Notes: generated from the sequence alone by a model not told the origin. Shown: positions 9,741 to 18,186, numbered from the stretch's first letter. The stretch: 64,000 nt of DNA from Pseudomonas entomophila (GCF_013523125.1 NZ_JAAMQJ010000010.1:1-64000); one strand, 5' to 3'. Made by a program: numbers and translations.

Positions 9741-12059
9741 GTGATCAGCCATTCCCGCCCCGTGCCCCGTTTCGCTTTCATCGCTGCCTTGACCTTTGCC
9801 TCGTTCACCGCCCAGGCCCGGGACGGGGCCGACGAGGTGTCGGCACAGATCCGCCGGACCGGGTTCGGCACGCCGCACATCCTGGCCCGGGACGAGCGTG
9901 GCCTGGGCTACGGCATCGGCTATGCCTACGGCCAGGACAACCTGTGCCTGCTGGCCAACGAGGTGCTGACCGTGAATGGGGAGCGCTCCCGCTACCTGGG
10001 CGCCGACGGCCAGACGCTCGAGCAACGCAGCAACCTCGACAGCGATCTGTTCTTCACTTGGCTCAACACGCCCGAGGCGGTGAAGGCCTTCTGGAACGCC
10101 CAGCCGGCATCGGTTCGTGCCTTGCTCGACGGCTATGCCCGGGGCTACAACCGGGCCCTGGCCGAGCGCCGGGTCCAGGGGCTGCCGGAGGCGTGCGGCG
10201 CGGGCGACTGGGTTCGTGCGATCACGCCGGACGATGTGGTCAAGCTCACTCGACGCGTGCTGACCGAAGGCGGCCTGGGCCAGTTCGCCGAGGCGCTGGT
10301 GGGCGCCTCGCCGCCGACGCCCGCTGCCCAAAGGGCGGGTACCGACTTCAGTCATCTGGCGCTGCGTCAGGCGCGGTTCGCCCTGGAGCGCGGCAGCAAT
10401 GCCGTGGCGGTAGGGGGGCAGCGTTCCGCCAATGGCAAGGGGCTGCTGCTGGCCAACCCTCACTTTCCCTGGATGGGCGGGCTGCGCTTCTATCAGATGC
10501 AGCTGACCATTCCCGGCCAACTGAACGTGATGGGGGCAGCCTTGCCAGGCTTTCCGCTGATCAATATCGGGTTCAACGACCACGTGGCCTGGACCCACAC
10601 CGTCGACACGGCTCGTCATTTCACGCTCTATCGCCTGGACCTGGACCCCAAGGACCCGACGCGCTACCTCTGGGAGGGCCAGTCACTGCCGCTGGCGCAG
10701 CAGCGTGTGGTGGTGAGCGTCAAGGGCGAGGACGGACACGTGCGCCAGGTCGAGCGGCAGGTCTACGCTTCTCGTCAGGGGCCGATCGTGCAATGGCCGG
10801 GTCGCCTGGACTGGGATGCCGGGCATGCCTACGCGCTGCGTGACGCCAACCTGGACAATACCCGCGTGATACAGCAATGGTATGCGATCAACCATGCCGA
10901 CAGCCTGGCCAGTCTGAAAACGTCGGCCGAGGCGATCCAGGGCATGCCCTGGGTCAACACGTTGGCCGTCGACGGCGGTGGCCAGGCGCTGTACATGACC
11001 CAGTCGGTCATCCCCTATGTGGACCGTGCGCTGCTCGAGCAGTGCGAAGACCCCCGTGGCAAGGCCATGGCCTTGATCGTACTCGACGGTTCGCGCAGCG
11101 CCTGCCAGTGGAAGACCGACCCTCAGGCCGCCCAGCCGGGCATCTTTCCGGCGCGTCTGTTGCCAAGCCTGGAGCGGAGTGACTTCGTGCAGAACTCCAA
11201 CGAATCGGCCTGGATGACCAATCCTGCGCAGCCGCTCACGGGCTTTTCGCCGCTCGTCAGCCGCGATGGCGAGCCCCTGGGGCTGCGCGGTCGCTATGCG
11301 CTGCATCGCCTGCAGGGGGCCGAGAAGCTCACCGCCCAGCGTTTGCGTGAGCTGGTGACCGACAACGACGTCTACCTGGCCGACCTGGTTCTGCCGGACG
11401 TGCTGCGCTGGTGTGGGCAGGCCGATGCCGACGTGAAGGGCGTGTGCGCACGTCTGCAGGCCTGGGATGGCAAGGCCGGGCTCGACAGCGGGGTAGGGCT
11501 GCTGCATTTGCAGGCCCTGGCCGAGGCGATGGCTGCCCAGCCTGCCAGCTGGCGCGTGCCTTTCGACCCTGCCGACCCCGTGAACACGCCACGGGGGCTG
11601 GCGATCGAACAGGCCGATACACGCGCCGCGCTGCATGAGGCTGCCCTGGCTTCGCAGGCCAACCTGGCACAACTGGGCATCGACGAGCAGGCTACCTGGG
11701 GCCAGGTTCAACGCTCGGCGCTGGGCACGTCCATCCCGGGTGGGCCGCAGGAACTGGGCATCTACAACGCCATGCAGAGCGTGCCGCATGGCCCCGGCAA
11801 GCGCCTGGTGGTCAGCGGCTCGAGCTACCTGCAGGCGGTCAGCTTCACCGACCAGGGGCCGAAGGCACAAGGCGTGCTGGCGTTCTCGCTGTCCAGCGAA
11901 GCGGCCTCACCCCATGCCGACGATCAGACCCAGGCGTTCGCCCAGGGGCAGTGGCATGACCTGCCGTTCACCGAAGCACAGATTGCCGCCGACCCGCAGC
12001 TTCAGCGTCAGTCGATCAGCGAGCACGATGGGCGTGAGGAGTCTGGCGGCATGCGCTGA
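9741..12059 (+). CDS. pvdQ: Acyl-homoserine lactone / pyoverdine acylase PvdQ
   Basis: A 772-residue N-terminal-nucleophile hydrolase of the penicillin acylase family. It closely follows remembered P. aeruginosa PvdQ (shared DERGLGYGIGYAY, LLANPHFPW, HFTLYRL, LRDANL, DFVQNSN). PvdQ removes the fatty acid from pyoverdine precursors in the periplasm and can hydrolyse long-chain acyl-homoserine lactones. Autocleavage is expected before Ser219 in LERGSNAVAVG, giving alpha and beta chains. I start it at GTG 9741, which has AGGAGA just upstream and yields a clean signal peptide ending FTAQA; two ATGs further upstream would bury that peptide. No pyoverdine synthesis genes are nearby. Confidence 0.92.
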   Translation: MISHSRPVPRFAFIAALTFASFTAQARDGADEVSAQIRRTGFGTPHILARDERGLGYGIGYAYGQDNLCLLANEVLTVNGERSRYLGADGQTLEQRSNLDSDLFFTWLNTPEAVKAFWNAQPASVRALLDGYARGYNRALAERRVQGLPEACGAGDWVRAITPDDVVKLTRRVLTEGGLGQFAEALVGASPPTPAAQRAGTDFSHLALRQARFALERGSNAVAVGGQRSANGKGLLLANPHFPWMGGLRFYQMQLTIPGQLNVMGAALPGFPLINIGFNDHVAWTHTVDTARHFTLYRLDLDPKDPTRYLWEGQSLPLAQQRVVVSVKGEDGHVRQVERQVYASRQGPIVQWPGRLDWDAGHAYALRDANLDNTRVIQQWYAINHADSLASLKTSAEAIQGMPWVNTLAVDGGGQALYMTQSVIPYVDRALLEQCEDPRGKAMALIVLDGSRSACQWKTDPQAAQPGIFPARLLPSLERSDFVQNSNESAWMTNPAQPLTGFSPLVSRDGEPLGLRGRYALHRLQGAEKLTAQRLRELVTDNDVYLADLVLPDVLRWCGQADADVKGVCARLQAWDGKAGLDSGVGLLHLQALAEAMAAQPASWRVPFDPADPVNTPRGLAIEQADTRAALHEAALASQANLAQLGIDEQATWGQVQRSALGTSIPGGPQELGIYNAMQSVPHGPGKRLVVSGSSYLQAVSFTDQGPKAQGVLAFSLSSEAASPHADDQTQAFAQGQWHDLPFTEAQIAADPQLQRQSISEHDGREESGGMR

Positions 12060-12147
12060 CGTGGGAGACCGGCCCTGTTCTGATGGGGCGGTTGACCTGG
12101 CGTACGGATCGGCCTATACAGGCCGGCCCGATCCAGAGCGCTGCCCC

Positions 12148-12354
12148 ATGCACGAAGACGACGAAGACCTGCACGAGCCCGAACACGATCACTTGCTCGA
12201 CCATGATTTTCTCGATGACCCGGACAGCGAGGACGCTACCGATGCGCTCGACGACCTCGGCGAGCCAGATGCGCACGAAGAAGCGGACGATCTACTGGAC
12301 CTCGACGACGAAGAACGGGAGCATCCGGCCTGGTTCGACGACTGTGATGACTGA
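12148..12354 (+). CDS. Very acidic small protein, unknown function
   Basis: A 68-residue frame in which half of the residues are Asp or Glu (23 D and 11 E by count), with one Arg and no Lys, and a C-terminal AWFDDCDD. It has strong third-position G/C bias like a real gene, and the ATG follows pvdQ by 88 bases. No good ribosome-binding site is visible. The composition suggests a disordered, highly charged polypeptide, perhaps a nucleic-acid mimic or metal binder, but nothing in the sequence proves a role. Confidence 0.55.
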   Translation: MHEDDEDLHEPEHDHLLDHDFLDDPDSEDATDALDDLGEPDAHEEADDLLDLDDEEREHPAWFDDCDD

Positions 12355-12475
12355 GGTGCCTTTTTTGGTCCGATTTCAGACGTTTCAAAAATTTTCACGT
12401 TGTCACGGAACGTTTTGATGGCACTATGCTTCTGATGGACTACGTTCAAACAACACCATTCAGAGCCACCGTGAA

Positions 12476-12985
12476 ATGAAAAAAACTATCGTCGCCGCAC
12501 TGCTGTCCCTTTCGGCCTTTTCGGTTTCGGCCGCTGAGATTTCGGGTGCTGTAGGTGCCACCAGCCAGGGCGGTCTGACCGCTCGTGTCGGAATGGGCTT
12601 CGGTTGGGACAAATCCTGGTTCCAGACCGACACCGGCCGTCTGACCGGCTACTGGGATGCGGGCTACACCTACTGGGAGGCGGGCGATGCCTCAGGCGGC
12701 GCGCACTCGCTGTCGTTCGCGCCAGTGTTCGTCTACGAGTTCGGTAGCGGTCACGTCAAGCCGTTCGTCGAAGCCGGTATCGGGGTGGCGGTGTTCTCCG
12801 GCACGTCGGCTGGCGATCAGGAGTTAGGCTCGGCCTTCAACTTCGAGGACCGCATCGGCGCGGGCCTGAAGATTGGCGAGACTCAGCGTGTCGGTCTGCG
12901 TGCCATTCACTACTCCAACGCTGGCATCAAGCAGCCCAACGACGGTATCGAGTCGTTCTCGCTGTTCTACAGCCACGCGATCTGA
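12476..12985 (+). CDS. pagL: Lipid A 3-O-deacylase PagL
   Basis: A 169-residue outer-membrane protein with a signal peptide (MKKTIVAALLSLSAFSVSAA) and an eight-strand barrel. The catalytic signature is present near the C-terminus as RAIHYSNAG followed by GIESF, giving the His, Ser and Glu of the PagL family. PagL removes the 3-position acyl chain from lipid A in the outer leaflet, which lowers endotoxicity. The C-terminus (SLFYSHAI) ends as a barrel strand should. An AT-rich stretch at 12358-12475 probably carries its promoter. Confidence 0.9.
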   Translation: MKKTIVAALLSLSAFSVSAAEISGAVGATSQGGLTARVGMGFGWDKSWFQTDTGRLTGYWDAGYTYWEAGDASGGAHSLSFAPVFVYEFGSGHVKPFVEAGIGVAVFSGTSAGDQELGSAFNFEDRIGAGLKIGETQRVGLRAIHYSNAGIKQPNDGIESFSLFYSHAI

Positions 12986-13101
12986 GTCGCGTCGCTCAGG
13001 GCTGGGGGCACCCAGGCTTCCAGCCCGTTTGTCTGTTCTGGCGCTCGCCAGCAGACCCAAGGCCTTGGGCCTGTCCCGATCAGGTCGGCACAGGCCGTTG
13101 A

Positions 13102-14355
13102 TGGATCGAAACAACCTCCTTCTCTCGTCCCCGCGTGGGTGATGGCTTTCAGGGCCCGGATGGGCGTTGGTATGAGATCGTCAATATCGCCAGTGACACG
13201 GTGCTGGCAATTTCGCCTGTGTACCAGGGCAGCACCGTTGCGCGCGGACAGTATGCAGTGGTGCCGGTGCAAGGGTATGTGAAGGCGTCAGCTGATCGCT
13301 TGCGTCCGGTGATCGACCAGTTCGGCAGGACGCTGGTGCTGTTTGGCGGTGCGACGAACGCAGAGAGTTTGCGTTCGAGTGTCGATGCAGCAAAGAGCGG
13401 GGCGAACAGGGACATCACTTCACTTGGTGGTCTGACAACGGCATTGTCGATTGCTCAGGGGGGTACGGGTGCCAAAACTCCGGCCGCTGCCTGTCAGGCG
13501 CTTGGTGCGCTGCAATCAGGGAAGAGGAATGGCTCTCTCGGCACTGAGCTGGCCAGCGGTGCGCCTCCGAATATTGCCAGTATCGCCAGCTCAGGCAACG
13601 AGCGCAGGACAGCGCTTCTGATCAGCAATGATGGAAACAGGGGCGCTTCGGCGGTCATTTCTTTAGTGCGTGAGAACCAGTTTGGCTTGTGCCTAGGTTT
13701 GGATACCGACAACCAATTGAAGGTGGGTGGATGGTCGATGGGCGCTCTTGCTTACCGCATCTACCACAAGGGCAATACCACTCGTGCCGCGGACGGCGAT
13801 CTGATCATGACACGAGCTGCAATCAACATTCTTGGTGATGGAACGATCATCGACATCAAATCGCTGGGCCGGGCGGATCTGAGGGTGACGCATCCGGCAG
13901 TTGGACAGTATGTCGTGCACGGTACCCAGGGCATGGCACCACCGCCTGAAGGGTGGGGGTATGTCCTGAACCTGGTGGACCGCGATGCCTGTGTGGAGAT
14001 CGGGTTCGAGCAGGACGAGCTCAGGGTAAACGTCATGGTCGACGGAGAGCCTGCCGATCTGCAGCACAGCATCACGTTGCATGTCGCCGTGGAGGCGCTG
14101 CCTTTCGAGCAGATGCCCGATTCTCGCCTTGCCGTTATCGATCCGCTCGCTGCTGCTCAGGAAACTTTGGCAGATCTCCGGGCAGCTGACGATTACGCCA
14201 TTACGCCCCTGCAGGATGCGCTCGAGATTGGCGAAGCCACCGAGCAGGAGAATGCAGTATTGATGGCGTGGAAGCGCTATCGAGTGCTGCTGAGTCGTGT
14301 CCCGAGCCAGCCTGGGTTTCCCGAGGCTATAGAATGGCCGGCGTTGCCTGCGTGA
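13102..14355 (+). pseudogene. 5'-truncated phage tail-fibre-like gene
   Basis: The frame is open from just after a stop at 13099 but has no credible start; the first usable codon is GTG 13135. The protein begins in the middle of a module (RVGDGFQGPDGRWYEIVNI) that in related phage tail proteins is preceded by about 30-60 residues. It then has QGYVKASADRLRPVIDQFG, a fibre repeat with GGTGAKTPAAACQALG, and a C-terminal part resembling tail-fibre-assembly proteins (MAWKRYRVLLSRVPSQPGF). The upstream tail genes are absent. It looks like a deletion remnant of a prophage or tailocin. Confidence 0.7.
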
Positions 14356-14478
14356 TTGGCTGGGCAAGGGCTGAACGTCATAGACCGGCTCCCTGCATGT
14401 ATCAACCGTATTTCTCGCAGTATCGACGAACCTCGATCCAAGATAAATATTGCAGCGCTGAGTGCTGCTGCATCCCAG

Positions 14479-14500
14479 GCCCGCCCAGTGCGGGCTTTTT
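14479..14500 (+). terminator. Rho-independent terminator
   Basis: A GCCCG / CGGGC stem with a 7-base loop is followed directly by TTTTT, 124 bases after the tail-fibre frame and 19 bases before the next start. Such hairpins often separate tail and lysis genes in prophages. Confidence 0.75.
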
Positions 14501-14519
14501 CATGCCTGGAGAAACACCC

Positions 14520-14964
14520 ATGACTACGCCTCGCGGCATCCGGAACCGAAATCCGGGCAATATTGATTTCAACCCACTCAACGACTGGGTCGGCCAGCTC
14601 GGCCTGGAGGAGGGGGTGGCCAACCCGCGCTTCGCCCGCTTCGACTCACCCGAGAACGGCATCCGCGCCCTGGGCAAGCTGCTGATCAACTACCGGGGCA
14701 AGGACGGCATGCCCGGTGTCGGCGGCAGGGGCATCGACACTGTGCTCGAGACCATCAACCGCTGGGCGCCGAGCACCGAGAACGATACCCAGGCCTATGC
14801 GCGCGGTGGCCACCCGGATCGGCGTGCACCCCACGGCGCCGATCGACATCAAGAACCCGGCCACGCTGCGCGGGATGGTGGTTGGCATCATCGTTCATGA
14901 GAACGGCGGCAATCCGTACTCGGCGGCAGTGATCGATGAAGGCGTGCGGCGGGCGCTGGCATGA
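14520..14964 (+). pseudogene. Phage P5-type structural/lysis protein, frameshifted
   Basis: From ATG 14520 the frame encodes MTTPRGIRNRNPGNIDF, then GVANPRFARFDSPENGIRAL and GRGIDTVLETINRWAPSTEN, typical of the 'structural protein P5' family that precedes spanin genes in Pseudomonas prophages and is thought to act on peptidoglycan. After QAYAR the reading shifts; the family continues in another frame as AVATRIGVHPTAPIDIKNP and ends DEGVRRALA at 14964. The shift fits loss of a GC dinucleotide in the run GCGCGCGG at 14799-14806. Both halves are otherwise intact, so the break may be recent, or a sequencing error. Confidence 0.75.
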
Positions 14965-15391
14965 CCTGGCCGCATCGGCGCAGCGCGACAGCGGCGACCG
15001 GCGGGCCGAGGCCCTGGGCCAGCGCGATGCCCGCGAGGAAGAACAACGACGCGCCCAGGCGCAGGAGGAGGCGAGAACCCATGCACACGAACAACACCAG
15101 GTGGCTGACGCTGGCGCTGCTGGCGCCGATGCTGCTGGCCAGCGGCTGCAGCACGACGCCGCCCAGCTCGCCGCCACCGTCAGTTGCGCCGGCGCGGATC
15201 CCGCCGCTGTCGTCCGAGGCCAGGCAGCCACCCGCGCCGCCATGGTGCTCTCCGACCTGCTCGCACGGGCTGATGCTCGAGCGGGAGAGCTGGCGAAAGC
15301 GTATGACCAGGCCCGAATAGCAGGGCTGCAATGCGCTCAGGAATACGACGGGCTGCGCGATGGTGTGCTGGGGCCGTCCGCCAGCCGGTGA
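14936..15391 (+). pseudogene. Rz-like (DUF2514) spanin subunit, N-terminus lost
   Basis: From HDLAASAQRD onward (about codon 9) this frame matches DUF2514 proteins, the inner-membrane spanin (Rz-like) of many Pseudomonas prophages: a charged coiled coil (EEEQRRAQAQEEARTHAHE) and the conserved end DQARIAGLQCAQEYDGLRDG. The N-terminal membrane anchor expected in this family is missing. The frame instead begins inside the 3' end of the P5-like gene (ATG 14936), which suggests a small deletion joined the two. Without an anchor it is unlikely to work in lysis. Confidence 0.65.
15081..15320 (+). CDS. Rz1-like outer-membrane spanin lipoprotein
   Basis: A 79-residue frame nested out of phase inside the Rz-like gene, as is classic for Rz/Rz1. 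It has a lipoprotein signal (WLTLALLAPMLLASGC) with a lipobox cysteine, a proline-rich segment (CSTTPPSSPPPSVAPARIPP), and a conserved C-terminal piece (SPTCSHGLMLERESW). AGGAGG at 15063-15068 lies about 12 bases before the ATG. The frame is whole even though its Rz partner lost its anchor, so it is probably a relic of a lysis cassette. Confidence 0.75.
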   Translation: MHTNNTRWLTLALLAPMLLASGCSTTPPSSPPPSVAPARIPPLSSEARQPPAPPWCSPTCSHGLMLERESWRKRMTRPE

Positions 15392-15446
15392 TTGCCCTGC
15401 ATCAGCGCCAGCCAGTACGATACTGGTTTTCCATACAGTGCCCGCC

Positions 15447-15714
15447 ATGAAACTGCTCCTGAAGCTGCCGTATCCACAGGCCTGGATTGCCGAGCTGGGC
15501 GACCGCCTCGAGCTGATCAGCGATCCAGGCGCGCGCCGCCGTGCTTCGGGATCTGGCTTACAGCTGCTACAGGAACCACCAGGTGACCTACGAGTAGATG
15601 ACCGACATGCTCGAGCTGATCGACGCGGCTCGGTGGTGGCGTTCAATGAGCAGGAAGATGCCTAGGTGTCAGGTGTCTTCCAAGAATGCGAGGCTGGTAA
15701 AGCGCAGTGCTTGA
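15447..15714 (+). pseudogene. Broken small phage-type gene
   Basis: An ATG at 15447 begins KLLLKLPYPQAWIAELGDRLELISDPGAR. The likely continuation is in another frame, AVLRDLAYSCYRNHQVTYE, then an in-frame TAG at 15595, then MTDMLELIDAARWW. The two halves read like one small phage protein often found after spanin genes. At least one frameshift near 15535 and one nonsense codon break it. I recognise the style but cannot name the family. Confidence 0.5.
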
Positions 15715-16111
15715 AGTTTAGGTGATATGTCGGCAGAACGTCGTAGCCGGGGCTAGCCTAGGCCAATGAGTCTCGAAGTTCCGATCCCTGTGCCATGTCA
15801 GGCGCAAAGATAGCCAACCCACCCTGGGCTGTTGCCGACCTGCATAAAACTGATATCTAAAGGTGAAGAGTAGGGCGCTGCTGGCTGAACGTCATTAACT
15901 AATAGTTAAGAAAAACAGCTTGTTAGCGCACTTGGCGTTTGTCAATTTCCTCCCGCCCGTTTGGCAGAAATTTAGTGCGCTAGAATTTTATCATTTCAGA
16001 TTTTAGAGCCTTTCGTCGGGCTGTTATCATGCGAGCTGAGCAAAGTGGATGTTCCTGCCTTCCTACAGAAACACAGAATGTCCTGTGTGAGCTTGAAGAG
16101 AGGTACAGATC
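15715..16111. other. AT-rich intergenic region with a palindrome
   Basis: About 400 bases without a supportable gene, AT-richer than the surroundings. It contains a perfect inverted repeat TTAACT-AAT-AGTTAA at 15895-15909 and presumably the promoter of the KGG-repeat gene. The repeat could be an operator; nothing in the sequence shows its partner. Confidence 0.5.
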
Positions 16112-16531
16112 ATGGCTAACAATCAAGATCAAACCAACAATCAAGGCGGTAATGCGCAGAACAATCCGGGCAACTTTGCCAATGACCGAGAAAAAGCGTC
16201 CATGGCAGGCCAGAAAGGTGGTCAGGCTTCGGGTGGCAATTTCGCCAACGATTCACAACGCGCCTCCGAGGCCGGACACAAAGGCGGACAAATGTCCGGT
16301 GGCAATTTCAAGAATGACCCTGAGCGTGCGTCCGAAGCCGGGCACAAGGGAGGACAGGCATCTGGAGGCAACTTCAAGAACGATCCTGAGCGTGCCTCGG
16401 AGGCTGGCCACAAAGGCGGGCAGGCCTCGGGCGGAAACTTCGCCAACGACCGTGAGAAAGCGTCCGAAGCTGGCCGTGTAGGCGGCCAGCATAGTCATGG
16501 CGGGGGTCGCAAAGCCGGCGACAATAGCTAA
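16112..16531 (+). CDS. KGG-repeat (Con-10/GsiB-like) stress protein
   Basis: A 139-residue hydrophilic protein. From about residue 20 it consists of five tandem 22-residue units, each like GNFKNDPERASEAGHKGGQA; units three and four are identical in protein sequence. These KGG motifs define the stress-induced Con-10/YciG/GsiB group, found in general-stress and desiccation proteins and probably disordered. A GAGAGG ribosome site at 16097-16102 precedes ATG 16112. The AT-rich upstream region and following terminator suggest a single-gene unit. By analogy it may be stationary-phase or osmotically induced. Confidence 0.85.
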   Translation: MANNQDQTNNQGGNAQNNPGNFANDREKASMAGQKGGQASGGNFANDSQRASEAGHKGGQMSGGNFKNDPERASEAGHKGGQASGGNFKNDPERASEAGHKGGQASGGNFANDREKASEAGRVGGQHSHGGGRKAGDNS

Positions 16532-16550
16532 AGCTAAACGCTAGCGATGA

Positions 16551-16582
16551 AAGGCCAATGTGGGTTTCCCTGCATTGGCCTT
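16551..16582. terminator. Hairpin after the KGG-repeat gene
   Basis: A perfect 10-bp stem (AAGGCCAATG / CATTGGCCTT) with a 12-base loop lies 20 bases after the stop codon and before a convergent gene ending at 16618. It lacks a long U tract, so termination strength is uncertain; it could serve both sides. Confidence 0.65.
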
Positions 16583-16617
16583 AATGAAGGAAAGAGCTAT
16601 CAATTCTGAAAATCGTC

Positions 16618-17001
16618 CTATCCTTTGTCCTGCTTGAGCTGCTCGGTAGAGCGACAGCCTTTTCCGAGTTCACGATACTCCTGCCGAAGCTCATGAAGCT
16701 CCTTACTTCCGAGGCCTTCTAGATCCAGCATTGAGTTCTTCGCCAACTCCGTTGTTCTGATCAGCTCATCGAGCTTGATATGCAAAATGTCATTGTCTCG
16801 GTTCTGGGTGTTCTGGATAAGAAAAACCATCAGGAATGTGATGATTGTCGTCGAGGTATTGATGACGAGCTGCCAGGTCTCGTTGTAGTGAAACCAAGGC
16901 CCTGTACTAGCCCAACTGATGATCAAGGCCAGCGCGAGAAGGAACGTCCTAGGGCTGCCAGCCCGGTCTGAAAGCCACTTGCAAAATTTTGAAAAACCCA
17001 T
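16618..17001 (-). CDS. Low-affinity iron permease family membrane protein
   Basis: A 127-residue protein. Its centre matches the bacterial 'low affinity iron permease' family: TFLLALALIISWASTGPWF, then ETWQLVINTSTTIITFLMVF and LIQNTQNRDNDILHIKLDEL. It has two membrane segments (about residues 18-38 and 45-65) followed by a charged cytoplasmic helix. Despite the family name, iron transport by the short bacterial members is not established. It is convergent with the KGG-repeat gene. Confidence 0.8.
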   Translation of the reverse strand: MGFSKFCKWLSDRAGSPRTFLLALALIISWASTGPWFHYNETWQLVINTSTTIITFLMVFLIQNTQNRDNDILHIKLDELIRTTELAKNSMLDLEGLGSKELHELRQEYRELGKGCRSTEQLKQDKG

Positions 17002-17024
17002 TGCTGTAGCTCCTTGGTATCCAG

Positions 17025-17270
17025 CTATTCATAAGACCGCATGAAGCGTGCGAAATTCTTTTCGTTCTGTTTGGATAAATGCTTGCGCATCGTAGTAACA
17101 GCGGAGACGAAAAAATGATCTTGGTGCTTCTGAGTATGTGCTTCACCCCGACCGGCCAACGTATGACCGGGTCCAGTTAGCGGGCCTAGCATGTAAAGAC
17201 GAGTGCTCGTTAGAGGGGCGGCTGGACCCCAGTATGGATTTTCGTCAAAATAGCGTTCTAAATCTATCAT
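17025..17270 (-). CDS. Hypothetical protein
   Basis: An 81-residue frame with a protein-like sequence (NPYWGPAAPLTSTRLYMLG and QDHFFVSAVTTMRKHLSKQ) but no obvious ribosome-binding site. It lies 24 bases upstream of the iron-permease-family gene in the same direction, so it could be co-transcribed. I do not recognise the family; a relic of a longer gene is also possible, given the eroded surroundings. Confidence 0.35.
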   Translation of the reverse strand: MIDLERYFDENPYWGPAAPLTSTRLYMLGPLTGPGHTLAGRGEAHTQKHQDHFFVSAVTTMRKHLSKQNEKNFARFMRSYE

Positions 17271-17294
17271 TGAATGGAATCATCGAGGTAGAAA

Positions 17295-17516
17295 ATGCAG
17301 AGGTCCCTTTCTGACGTAGAGCAAGAGCGCGATGTAGATGAATGGGAAAAGCTAGACGCATTGCTGGGGAAAGCAATGGAAGCCCTGACGCTGTACCGCC
17401 ATGCATTGGATCTTTCCGCCCCGGCAGACACACTCGACTTACTGCGTGAGAATGTTGATCACTACGTCGAAAAAGTTGAAGCCATGAGACGCAAACTGGG
17501 TGAGCAGGATTGGTAG
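17295..17516 (+). CDS. Small helical protein, unknown function
   Basis: A 73-residue frame, predicted mostly alpha-helical and rich in charged heptad-like stretches (WEKLDALLGKAMEALTLYR and LRENVDHYVEKVEAMRRKL). GAGGT lies about 8 bases before ATG 17295. It is divergent from the preceding hypothetical gene. The position between phage relics suggests an accessory gene, but I cannot assign a family. Confidence 0.5.
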   Translation: MQRSLSDVEQERDVDEWEKLDALLGKAMEALTLYRHALDLSAPADTLDLLRENVDHYVEKVEAMRRKLGEQDW

Positions 17517-17559
17517 TTGATCAACCGAGCTCGGATTGTCTCGGCAAGCCCAGACTTGA

Positions 17560-17724
17560 GCGGCAATGCTGGTTGTGGCGCAGACGCCCAAGGCCCAGCC
17601 CCCCAACTATCGCCAAAGGCCTGGCAGCCCCCTTCTGCTCGCATGGGCTAATGAGCGAACGGGAGAGCAGTGCGAGCGCGAGTACGACGGGCTTGACGGT
17701 GTGACAGCTCGCTTGAAGCAGTAA
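17560..17724 (+). pseudogene. Second spanin (Rz/Rz1) relic
   Basis: One frame ends EQCEREYDGLDGVTARLKQ before TAA 17722, matching the C-terminus of DUF2514/Rz proteins (compare CAQEYDGL in the copy ending at 15391). The overlapping frame reads FCSHGLMSERES, matching the Rz1 C-terminus (compare TCSHGLMLERES in the first copy). Alignment by eye of the two loci shows several internal deletions here and no start, anchor or lipobox. This is therefore a degraded second lysis cassette. Confidence 0.65.
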
Positions 17725-17777
17725 CTTTGCTAGTCTAGGTTCTATCTGCGAAGCCTGGGGCCTGTGGTTCTCTCATC

Positions 17778-17974
17778 ATGAAAAAGACGTTCAATGATCT
17801 GGTGCTGACTGGTGAAAGCCTGATCTGCTGTGCGCTCACCGCTACCCGAGAGGTCAGAGCAGCCGAAGCCCTGAAGAAGTCGCCCGCCTGCAGCTGTTGG
17901 CAGACTCAGCCTATGAGGCAGCGGCCGGTTACCAATGCCATGCGGCCGGGTTGAGTGAAACGACAATCCACTGA
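17778..17974 (+). pseudogene. Frameshifted short gene of the decayed strip
   Basis: ATG 17778 starts MKKTFNDLVLTGESLICCAL and the frame runs to a stop at 17952-17954. After EVRAAEAL the more protein-like continuation is in another frame: EEVARLQLLADSAYEAAAGY, then QCHAAGLSETTIH, ending at TGA 17972-17974, one ribosome site before the next frame. The simplest reading is a single-base change near 17872. I do not recognise the family. Confidence 0.4.
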
Positions 17975-17986
17975 CGGAGCAGGATC

Positions 17987-18186
17987 ATGGGGGATAATCA
18001 GGTTATGCCAGATCACCCGCTGTATCTCCAGGCCAGGAACGCCCATCGGGACTACCTAGAGACGAAGGAGCGCGGAGAGAACCAGCGGCCACGGTCGAAA
18101 GGCTGCGCCTGATCTATGAGGCGCAGATGAAGGCCGCGACCCACTACCATATGCACGGCGGTACGGAAACACTACGTGTACAATGA
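17987..18186 (+). pseudogene. Frameshifted short gene of the decayed strip
   Basis: ATG 17987, preceded by GGAGCAGG, encodes MGDNQVMPDHPLYLQARNAH and DYLETKERGEN, then hits a stop after a frame change. A second frame continues plausibly as AATVERLRLIYEAQMKAATH and YHMHGGTETLRVQ up to TGA 18184-18186. A one-base change near 18085 would explain both. It is probably a former phage or accessory gene; no function is assigned. Confidence 0.45.

Noticed and set aside
16170..16505. The 66-base repeats as a CRISPR-like array
   Set aside because: They are in-frame protein repeats with no spacers.
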